From assembly GCF_001039355.2 (NCBI RefSeq), contig NW_019773770.1:122001-186000 (forward strand): a stretch of DNA of 64,000 nucleotides. The letters are read 5' to 3'. The notes beneath the pieces are model-generated. The model did not search any database. It saw only the letters and a list, made by a program, of their open reading frames with translations, and was not told the DNA's origin. This document shows positions 1-10,278 of the stretch, in pieces. This DNA is from Lingula anatina (taxonomy: Eukaryota > Brachiopoda > Lingulata > Lingulida > Lingulidae). Positions within the stretch are counted from its first letter, which is position 1. Every line of letters begins with the position of its first letter. A program made the position numbers and the translations under genes.

Positions 1-212
1 TTCCTCTACTTCTAGAGACTTTTTCTACTGAAACTACACTGATGATGAGATGATACCTATACCATGTTGGATGGCAATGGTGATGAAATGATGATGTTTG
101 CATACACCCCAACATAACTTAAACAAAGGCTTATGGTTTAAAGTCAACAGGCATATTGCAACAAACAAAGAGTGAACAATAAACAAAAGATAACTAAGAA
201 AAGCACAGAAGA

Positions 213-377
213 ATGGATGAAGTATGCAGTAGAGATGACTTTGATAAAACTGCATACAGGGTGGAAAACAACAGTGATACAGAAGAATGTACTGACAGTG
301 ATGATGATCCAAATTTATACAGTGAAGAGGAACATGATTTTGACAACTATTATACTGTCAATAGTGATGGAGATGAG
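213..377 (+). other. Duplicate copy of the PARP first coding exon (probable assembly duplication)
   Basis: The exon at 800-964 is repeated here with the same reading frame, the same start codon context and the same donor (GATGAG followed by gtgatg). It lies in a roughly 500-base block (1-500) that recurs at 591-1087 after the single N at 501. Only the downstream copy is directly followed by the rest of the gene, so this copy is probably an unmerged allele or contig end, not a second exon. Confidence 0.75.
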
Positions 378-3300
378 GTGATGCTACTCTTGTTCTTAAT
401 GTGTTGTTTTAATAGGGTTTAATTTTGAAGTTAAACAAATTAGACTAAATAATGCACTGTCCATAAGCCCGTGTGTGTGTGTGTGTGTGTTGATTTTGTT
501 NGACTTGCCATGTAAACAGGCATGATAATACCATTTCCTCTAGAAGTAGAGGAAATGGTATTATCATGTAAACAGGCATGATAATACCATTTCCTCTACT
601 TCTAGAGACTTTTTCTACTGAAACTACACTGATGATGAGATGATACCTGGACCATGTTGGATGGCAATGGTGATGAAATGATGTTTGCATACACCCCAAC
701 ATAACTTAAACAAAGGCTTATGGTTTAAAGTCAACAGGCATATTGCAACAAACAAAGAGTGAACAATAAACAAAAGATAACTAAGAAAAGCACAGAAGAA
801 TGGATGAAGTATGCAGTAGAGATGACTTTGATAAAACTGCATACAGGGTTGAAAACAACAGTGATACAGAAGAATGTACTGACAGTGATGATGATCCAAA
901 TTTATACAGTGAAGAGGAACATGATTTTGACAACTATTATACTGTTAATAGTGATGGAGATGAGGTGATGCTACTCTTGTTCTTAATGTGTTGTTTTAAT
1001 AGGGTTTAATTTTGAAGTTAAACAAATTAGACTAAATAATGCACTGTCCATAAGCCCGTGTGTGTGTGTGTGTGTGTTGATTTTGTTATTTAACATTCAT
1101 AATTTTTTTTTATTGCATCAAAGTTGTGCATCATTATTTTCTGCTTTTTGTCTGTACATTTGACAGCTTTGCTGCCTTGTTTTAAAATAAGTGCTGCCTC
1201 TAAATATCTACATTTGTTTGGCTTTTATTTTGTTTAATTGAAATGACTTTAAATTGTTTTAGGGCACAGGAATACGAGAGCAAAATAAAGTTCTCACCCA
1301 TGATTTGGACATGCTCAAGAAAATTTATGGAGAGCAGTCATTTAGTATAAGGTCAGTTTTTTTTATAGGTTTGAACTAATTCCATTATAATTTTTTTTGC
1401 TATTTAAAACTGAATCCATTCAATATTAGTCATGAACTGCTACCTATGATAATAATTTATAAAGAATGAACTGAGTTTATTGTGTTTACAACTTTAACCT
1501 TTTAAGGAGATGATATGCATTAATTTTTTTTTTTTTAAGGTTGCTTGCAGCTCTAGATAACCTTGATGTCGCATTGAAAATCAGTATGCAGTTTTTGTAT
1601 GTGAGTAAATTCAGGGTTTGAAATTTTAAAAAGTACTGAAAATGTAAAAAATATAGACTTTATCAAGAGTGTTTCTGATAAAAAAAATATTTCTGTTGTA
1701 GGAATGATAAATGACTTTGTTAAGCAAAATATTAAACAGTCATTAGACTAAATTACCAACAAAATATGAAGCAAAAGAATATTCATAACCTGGTTTTATA
1801 CATGTTTTTTTAAAGGAAGAACAAGCTAAAGCATGGTGTGTCAACAGAGAAGAGCCTTTAATAGTACGGTTGCACTTAAGTATGTCAGCATATCTGGATG
1901 AAGCAGGTCAGGTTTGATGATGACAAAGTCAACAAATTTTGTCTTTTTTTTTTGGTCATCCAGAGTACACAAGTTTCACTCAAAACATGATTGGGTGATA
2001 AATTGGAATAAGGAAATATTTCTGGCTCAGTGTTAGTATGATATCTTTCTAGGAATAAGAAAATGACAACTTTATCAAAGGTATTGATGAGAAATGTAAT
2101 TTATGCTTTAAGGGATAATAACTCTTCGTTTTGGCCAAAAAATGAATTTTCCTGGGTTCAAAAACAATTTTCCCGTACTTACCAATGGTTAATGAATCCA
2201 TTTTTACATTCAAAGTTAGTCCCTGGTTTTTTTCTAAAAAGTTTGGTTTTTTGTTAAAATCTCTTAAGAGATTATAACAGAGTATAGCCATCAATGGAGG
2301 TCACGTGGTCTGAAGACAAGCTCAGATATCAGAATAATAGCTTTAACTGCTGTTTTTGTCGTAAAACAGAATATATTATATTTCTTTGAGTTATTCACAG
2401 TGTTTTTATTGTGAAATATAGACCTCATACGAAGAGTTATTATCCCTTTAATTACAAAAGCTGGTTTATCTGTATATCACCCTGTTAACTCATTTAATCT
2501 AATACCATTGAACATTGTTTTAGAACCCATGATTGAAGTTTTCCAACCCTCTAGAAAGGAAAAATTTGGCATTGGCAGCCAGCTGAAAAAGTGAGCCATT
2601 TTCTTACAACATTGAATGTGCTAACTAATATGCTTTAAAAATCGTGTTTATATAGTAAACTGTCAGAAATAGCTTGCCCATGAGCACTGCAGTGATTGTA
2701 TTAAGTTAACATCTCTTGAATACAACTGCATAACATACACTGTAATTTTAACCTGTAACTTATTCCACAGAATTCTAGAATCCTTTATATCCCGGCAGTG
2801 GAAAGAATTAAGCAATGCATATGTTGCTAGTCAGCATTTATTCCCTGTGCCTGGCCTTGAGAGCAAGGATGAAGCAAGGAAGACAAAGTCACCTAGGTAA
2901 AGTGACAAATTACTAGCAGAAAAAAGTGCACTAAATTTCTTTAAATAACCAATTACGTCCCTGATGATGGGTCCATCAATCCCTAAAGTTTTGAGTCCCC
3001 TCACTCTATTGGTCTAGAATGGAGATATCAGAAATTAGAATGTAAAAAAAGAAATTAAATCATTTGTCCCCAGGGACAGTCCAAAGCTCAGGCACCAAAA
3101 TTTTAAAAGGCCCATGCAATCCCTGATGTTAAGTCTATCAATCCCCTAAGTGTCAACTTTTTTTACTCTAAAGACTAAGATAGGGAAAATGGAAGTTACA
3201 AATGTAGGAACTGGCAGGTTGATGGACTGGCAGAATAATATGAACCCTGACTTTTGTCACAAAAGAACAGGGATAAAAATAAAATACATACATGCACATG

Positions 3301-6300
3301 TATATATAAGTGTTTTGACCAAGCCTGGAGAAATGTATTTCATCTAACTGCTAACACATTTAGTGAAAAGCACATAAAATGTTTTATTCTTGCAAGTATT
3401 TTCATTCAGTGAGAGCCCTCTGAAGCTGGTAGACGATGCCACTCTTGCCAGACTGGTGGGCATGGGCTTTGACTTGGAGCGGAGTAGGGAGGCACTGCTG
3501 GAGGCCAGGGGAAATGAACAGGAAGCAGTAGCCCTGTTGTGTGGAGATGATAATGCCAGGTCAGTGTGCATGACTTTATTTGGATATACTGATGTAGAAT
3601 ACAGACTCAGCATACCAACACCTGGATTTGTATTTGTTGTTGTTACTGTCGCCATTATTACCTTCAGTGACTTTGAGGACTAAAATACAGCTTGAGTTAA
3701 AAAAAAAAAAAAAAAAAACTAGACTGATTGGGTTACATTGGTTTTCTTTTTTGTGAATTATCCATTTTTCACATGTTATATTTGATGTGTCACTTTGAAC
3801 TCACGGGCCTGTAGCCCTTTGCTAGTTAAATTTTCACAATGCATATGTTAGCTGTAGTAGAAAATTAAAAGTTATCAGTGGTTGAATGAATTATTATCAT
3901 TATATTTTCAGATTATAGATATCAATGTGTTGGACAAATTTTAATTCATTTGAATGGAATGGCGAAGTCCTTGTGAAGTGTTCTTTACTTATCTCATGTA
4001 ATTAAGTCCTTGAAAAAAGCTTGACTGGTGGGAACATACAGCTATGTTCTATTTTTAACAGTGAAGGTGTAACACATAGACAGGAGGTGCCCCAGGATAC
4101 AGTGCCAAAAACAGACTCGGGCTCAAGATTGAAAAAGTTGCTCAACAGAGGCTCTGCATCAAGTAAAGGCAGAAAACCTTCAAAAATGACGGCGGTTGAA
4201 GAAAATACCTGTAAAACATCTTCAAGTGCCTCTGAAGGTCCCATTGCTGACCATTGTAACCAGGCACATAAAGTTTTACCTGGACTTGAATATGGTTGGC
4301 TGGTGCAGGTAATGTAGTCATTTTTGATTTGTTAACTGAGTTTTTTTTCTACTAATTTTCTTCTCTTATGAATAAGCTGTTGTGAATAGGACTGATTAAA
4401 AACATAGGGACCATTCCCAGACCCTATTGTGCTAACTGTGATCTATCTATCTCATTTTTTTTCAGTTTGGTGTGTGTATATTTGCAAGCTTTGCTGTCTA
4501 CTTTGTGACCTTATTTACTATTTCCTTTTTTTTTAGATGATGCGTTATGCCCAACAGAGGGTGCCAACTATGAATGAATTCTGTGTTGTCTGTGATGAAC
4601 CTCATGAATTTCAAAATGGTGGTATGCTGAAGGTAGGATTGTATGTGCTTCATGATGAAGGCTAGTTCGTTCCAACTGCTTTATAGTCAGCTCAGAGATA
4701 GATAGATGATTATTTATCCAACATCTTAGAAATGTTTTCCATCTAGGATTTGAATTTATTATTGATGAATATAAGTTTACCCCCAGTTCATACATTTGAG
4801 CCTCAAATATGCTACTATTATCTTTTTAGCCTGCAGTTTGTTCTAGAGAACTGTGTGTTTTTGCATATCAAACACTAGGAGTCATGCATTATGCTGCAGA
4901 AGAAATAGCATCTGCAGCTGAGGTATGTAAAACACTGTCACTGTGTCATTTTATTTGTTATATTCAGATGAAGAGGTGTGTTTCCACTCTTGTTTTTTAT
5001 AACCTTAAAAAGTTTTGCAAAATTAAGAAGGCATGTATGCATTTTCTATGTGATGTTGATCACTGTAAACATTGACAAAATGGAAACAACATCAGTTATA
5101 CTGGAATATGCATATTTGTGTTTAATGGAGTTAGAAATGTTAAATGTCAATGTTTGCCAGCTTTGCTGTCTAGTAATATATATTTTTTATAAAAATTAGA
5201 CTTGACAGTAACATTTGATTCTGTATAAATTGATACAGGTTGTTGATCTAATGATTAACATGGCAAAGTCAGCATGTTTATCACCAAGAAGAGATGTGAT
5301 TTTTGATCCTTATCCCACCGTTGTAAACCCACAGATTCCAACTGAACTAGCATTTAACCCAAAGGTAAGTTTAGATTTCCCCAGCAAAAACTTATATAGT
5401 TGCATTTTTTAAAATTTGACTTTCCTTCCCCATCAGTGTAGAATGCCATTCAATGACATTTTACATTGAACAGACATTTTTTTCGTCAGTTTTCTATTTT
5501 TTTTTCTCATAAAGTGACACCTAATGATGCCTGTTGGTGTGTTTTACTGTTTCCAGAAGAAAGATTTTTCCTCAGTGATAAGTTGTTTTCAATGCATTCC
5601 TGATATGGCCACCATGACCCAGATGTCTGCTGTGGAGTTAAAGCAGTCATTAGATAAAGCTAACCCTGTGGCATACCCTCTTTTACAGTGGTGAGTCTAA
5701 AACCCCGTTTCCATACCTAGATCAATCTAGAAGAATCGACCCATCTCTGAGGGGATTCTCGCTAAATTGCATTCAGCTTAAGCGGTTTAGGTGTCTGGCA
5801 TGCCTACTGAAGCTACTAAACAATAGTTAAGTGCCCCCTAACAGCTTCAGTAGGCATGCCAGGCATTAGAACCGCTTAAGCTGAATAGGTATGGGAACGG
5901 GGTCTAAAAGTGAACATGTTATTGTGAAAGCAAGTATCTCATAATATTAGCATCACAGTTTAACATGCTTGGTTGAAGCGTCAAGTGTTTATGTTATGGT
6001 TGTGATTTAAGTATATTTTAATGAAAACCATATAAGCAAGTCTTTTTTTCACATAGGTTACTAGATTATGTTAGGAATCATGTAGACAGCTGCTTTTTTC
6101 CACTAATAACTAAAGATAAGTTAATGCAATTCATTTACAAATATAATCTAAAATACTGCTTATGCTGTTTATCTGCAGGGTAATATCCAGTAATAGGTGT
6201 CATATTGTCAAGCTACACACTTCAAAGGTGAGATATTTTGCTCAGTTAAGGAATCAGAATGAATAAGGATGATAAGTGACAGTGAATGAAAAGTTTACTG

Positions 6301-8684
6301 CTAAAATAATGAAATAAAAAAAGCAATTGACTTCAACTTTTCAAATTTTATTTCAGCAACTTCACTTCATGAACACACCTCACCAGTTTCTTCTGCTGAG
6401 CAGTCCACCAGCAAAAGAAGCCAAATTCCGAGCAGCAAAATCAAAATATGGAAGCACATTTGCATTTCAGTAAGTATTATAGCCTAGTTAATTTATAAAG
6501 TGGGAAATATTGCATTGTAGCAAATTGTAGGCAAATTGTTAGTATGTTACAGGGAAAAGTTTACTTCTTTAAGGGATTCAACTCTACTTATCACATGAAA
6601 CATTTGCATTGATTTTAACTAGATAGTTTATATAAATTTTGTGACAATTTTGAGAATTGCTTTCCTTACAGTGGGTCTTGCATTGAAAACTGGCATTCAA
6701 TCATAAGGAAAGGGCTAGTCAACGCATCAGGGACCAAGCTTCAGGTAGTAAAACCTTAAAGTTTAAAGAGGTTTTTACTCTTCGCTGAAACTATTTAATA
6801 TTACCATCTTTGATATCACCAGAGTTTAATAATTTTTGAAAATTAAAAGGAATTCTTTATGTCGAAGGATATTTTATTGTAATTATAACCATCAACATTA
6901 TTGTTGTTGTTGTTGTTGTTGTTGTTGTCTAGTGTGCCTGATGTAAATGTAGTACAAAAGACATTGAAATATGACATCAACTACATGGGAGAACAGAAAG
7001 GCCAGGAAAATGAATTTGAAAACTGATCTAGTAAGGTGAAAAGTTGAAATATTATGTTGGACTTCAAAGTAAGTATTTTAAAAAAATGTGCACTTGGAGG
7101 ATTTCCAGATTTTTCCTGCCACTAATAGGTAATAGGTATTTGGAAGTTGGCCCAAATTCAATACAGGTCAGACTGACAGGAAGCATTGCACAGCCATGTT
7201 TTATCCCATTTTTAATATAATGACTGAGTTCTAAATGACTAGCCATGACTTCTTGTGTAGTAAGGATATATCTAGGTCAGTTACTTGAGGGGTATGTTTT
7301 ATTTTTATTGTCCCTATTCAGATATGTAAAAGTTTTTAAATGCATGCATACAGTGTACCATTCATAGTTAGTACCACCAGCGTATACGCTGGCGGTACTC
7401 ATGGTTTTAGTCCCAACCCGTCTCGTACAGCTCCGCCGGCTCCGTTGGCTCCTGCGGCTCCGCCAGCTCCTGCGGCTCCGCAGTCGGGCGCCGGAAACAA
7501 GTCACCGTTACCACTTCNAGTCCACTAAGAAAGAACAAACCCCTGTTGGGAAAACCACTTCCACAAAAGAGGTAATATGTTGTTTTTCATATGTTCTGTT
7601 TCTTTATATCAACATTCAGAGAAGAAAGGAGGAATTGATGTAATAAAGAATGACTTAAAAATGTATGATTAGATAATATCATAGAATAAACAGGTATATC
7701 TGTGAAATATTGACTCCAAACATATGTTAGTTCTGGTCTCTTGCAGTACTTTTCCTCAAATTTTGTCACAATCATTGTTTAACTACTGTATAACAGTTTT
7801 AATTCAGAACAAATTCTTTCATATTGACTAATACTAATCATTGATTACAAATTTTAGACTAGTTCCCAAAGCAGTGTATCTGGACAGAAGTTCCTAAGTC
7901 ACTCAAACAGGCTTTCATGTATCGCTCTGTGTGAGGTTGTCACCAGTGAACATTTGAAGAAGCATGGTCCCATCTGGGTTTGCCCTAATCCAGATCATGT
8001 TTGCACAAGATTCTTTTTTGTGTGAGTCATATTTTGAAAATATATTAAATTTATTTTTGGTTACCAGATATATTGAATGGATAAAAAAGTTAACATAAGC
8101 ATCTTTATAAGTTGGCCTTTTTCTCAAGAGTGCACAGTGTGTAGTCTTTGGCTGTATTCCCAGAGCTTTTAGATCGATCTATCCCCGCGGGGAGTCTCAC
8201 TAGATTACTGTCAGGTAATCCGGCTTAAATGTCCGTCCCGCCTACTACAAGGGGGTAATTAACTTTCGTGTATGCTCAGCTGACAGCTATTTAGCGTGAA
8301 CCCCCAGGGAGTTAGGTCGATCTAAAGTAGATCGATCTAATCTCTGGAAATGGGGTGTTAGTGTGCATTCAGAACAGCAGACAAACAGATTCGTGGTTCA
8401 AATATGGCCACCCACTAAAAAGCTTACCACTTAATTCCCGATTAGACACTGAATAGATCTCCCACAGGGATTACACAACAAGCATTCAAGTGGGATTGGC
8501 CATATTTGATCTATAGATCTGTTAGTCCACTGTTCTGAATCCCCAGGCTCTTTGACCATTTATGTTAAACTTCCTTTACTTAACCCTGTCTTCCAGATAC
8601 GAAGATCACAATGGCCAAGTCCCAGATGTCCATACCCAGAAAGAAGGCTTCAAGCAGAGGATTCAAGATGTTGCAGAATCTTAG
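213..8684 (+). CDS. PARP6/8-like: PARP6/PARP8-type mono-ADP-ribosyltransferase with internal UBA domain (one exon missing)
   Basis: Predicted ADP-ribosyltransferase of the vertebrate PARP6/PARP8 group, whose members are mono-ADP-ribosyltransferases. In-phase exons: 800-964 (duplicate copy 213-377), 1263-1351, 1540-1600, 1816-1906, 2524-2590, 2771-2896, 3410-3559, 4062-4308, 4537-4632, 4830-4922, 5239-5364, 5557-5690, 6179-6227, 6357-6469, 6672-6744, a partial exon 7519-7571, 7858-8021 and 8597-8684 (stop TAG). An in-frame TAA at 782 precedes the ATG at 800. The N-terminal exon is acidic. Exon 3410-3559 encodes a UBA domain (about residues 200-250, MGF loop). Family blocks include CVVCDEPHEFQNG, PYPTVVNP, HQFLLLSSPPAKEA, STFAFHGSCIENWHSI and DHVCTRFFFVYED. 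The catalytic His lies in FHGS. The exon with the GIYLSP-type tyrosine block should lie between 6744 and 7519 and is absent, apparently lost at the single N at 7518. About 660 residues are present. Family assignment is firm; the PARP6-versus-PARP8 split is not resolved. Confidence 0.92.
525..605. repeat. Perfect hairpin at the duplication junction
   Basis: ATAATACCATTTCCTCT is followed after a six-base spacer by its reverse complement AGAGGAAATGGTATTAT, and the first arm then appears again. This sits exactly between the N at 501 and the second copy. Confidence 0.85.
2109..2449. repeat. Short inverted-repeat element (about 340 bp)
   Basis: A 19-base perfect arm (AAGGGATAATAACTCTTCG at 2110-2128) is matched by its reverse complement at 2430-2448. 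Both ends run into TTAA, which could be a target duplication. There is no open frame of note inside. It lies in a PARP intron. Confidence 0.75.
5701..5905. repeat. Foldback element, family 1, copy 1
   Basis: Long imperfect palindrome: ACCCCGTTTCCATACCTAG at the left, AGGTATGGGAACGGGGT at the right, with inner arms containing AGCTTAAGCGGTT and CAGTAGGCATGCC in both orientations. It begins about ten bases after the donor of PARP exon 5557-5690. Related copies are at 8150, 34530 and 44821. Confidence 0.9.
8150..8355. repeat. Foldback element, family 1, copy 2 (divergent)
   Basis: Ends pair around TTAGATCGATCT and AGATCGATCTAA. The centre retains CGGCTTAAATGTC, CCGCCTAC and GGGGGTAATTAAC as in the other copies, but the right inner arm has decayed. 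It directly abuts the family 2 element at 8365 in the last large PARP intron. Confidence 0.75.
8365..8541. repeat. Terminal-inverted-repeat element, family 2, copy 1
   Basis: Starts GCATTCAGAACAG and ends with the complement CTGTTCTGAATC. The inside contains ATATGGCCA near the left and GGCCATATTTGATC near the right. It aligns along its length with 47443-47609. Confidence 0.85.
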
Positions 8685-10040
8685 TGACAGCTAATATTTA
8701 ACATGCCTTGAGAAGGAATATTTGTTTCCTTGAAAAGAATCAGTTTCTTGTTGTATTATGTCTTACTAGTCCAAGTGTACAATTAATGACCAACGGAAGA
8801 TTGGATGGCAATTAACTGATCTATCTAATTTTGCTCATTTTATGCAATGTTGGTGCATTTGAGTTTTCTAAATATGTTGTGTAGATTTTTTTAAGGCTCA
8901 AGATTGATATAGATGGTCAGAAATAACAACCCTTAAGATCTGAGGCACACCCAAAAAGCTGTACTACATGATCGGGTGGCATTAGAAAGTGTCTTCTTTG
9001 TGTTACGTTCATACTCTCATGAACAGTTTTTGACATTCCCAGTACACGGTATTGAAGCAAGTTTGTAAACTTCAGCCTATACATAACCATTGTGATTTTC
9101 ATTCATGTGTTTCATATATTTGCTTTCCCACACTGCAATCTGCTATTTTTATGAAATATATAAGTGCATGCACAGAAATATCTAGGATGTTACTGTACAA
9201 TTGGGACATCGTTGTTAAAATAAAAATGTGCAATTGGACATTTGATTTTTTCAAATGTTTTTATGTATAGACAAGTGATGTAGCCATCACCTGCATCATT
9301 GCCATGCACTTCACTGTTAATGCAATATATGGAAAACTGTGTGACTTGTTAGTCTCAAACTTGCTGGAGTGATCTTTGCCAAGTAGATTATTTTTCTCAA
9401 AGTTGTGTAGTTTTTATTATTATTATTATTATTTTTGGTGCATTCTTCATTTTTCACTATTTAATATTTTCAAGTGAGGAGTATAAAGTAAAACTGTTTC
9501 TTATTATTGTCAAACTTAGAAGAATAATTCAGTAGTTTCAGAAAAGGGTTCTGTTATCTTTAAAGATTTTCAATGTGTCAAATGCATTGCACAAAGTATA
9601 GTGAATGAACTTGATCATCTCAAATCTAACAGGGGTCTTTCATCAAATTTTGTAATGGTTAGAGAGGTCTGAGAAAGACCCCTGGTGGAGAATAAGTAAC
9701 TCGTAGTTTGTAATAATGCTTCAAGTACAAACAGAAAAATTGGGTAATATTGCAGTATTCATATGCCAATAGGAGTTTAAGTGTATTTTATGCTGGTTGT
9801 GTGTTTGGGAAATACTCTCCAAAATTTTTATTTGATGCTAATAATAAGACCTGCAAAAGTATTGAGTTTTTCAAAACTTTACTGAAAATATAATTTTGAT
9901 AATATATTTAAAGTATGAGTATTTAAAATAACATCATTTTATTTAGTAATGCTGCTCAATGATAGCTTGTGTCCTTTTTATCGTCATTGACAAATTATTT
10001 TATCATCTGCTCTAAATAAATTTTGACATTCTGTAACTTA
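8685..10040 (+). other. Probable 3' UTR of the PARP gene and intergenic sequence
   Basis: No conserved coding sequence was seen on either strand. The stretch is AT-rich. AATAAA-type hexamers occur near 9219 and 10015, and the latter fits a poly(A) signal before the convergent gene that ends at 10279. The transcript end is inferred. Confidence 0.4.
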
Positions 10041-10278
10041 TAAGAGGTGTATCAAAAAAGACTTGATCATCATCATCATCATCAATTATTATTATCATCA
10101 AGTCCTGCCTGTAGTCAGTCTGCATACAGAAAAGGAAGAACTTGTTATTGCGATTTGCAATTTGTCTCGAAAAGGAATCCCTTGTCGTTTAACACCCTCG
10201 TTCTATCTCTATGAGTGTTTTTGGGGATAAGTATCCAAAAGCTTCCAATCTCTTTCGTTCTGTGTGAAATTTCACTTG

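Larger units (their letters stand above)
1..1087. repeat. Near-identical tandem copies around the single N at 501
   Basis: Bases 1-500 recur at 591-1087 with a three-base difference (one extra ATG triplet near 90) and a few substitutions. Both copies end in the same GT microsatellite. The first copy runs to the left edge of the window. A single N separates copy one from the junction sequence. Confidence 0.9.

Noticed and set aside
172-381. Second open frame overlapping the PARP first exon
   Set aside because: It lies in a shifted frame; the frame starting at 213 joins downstream PARP exons in phase while this one does not.
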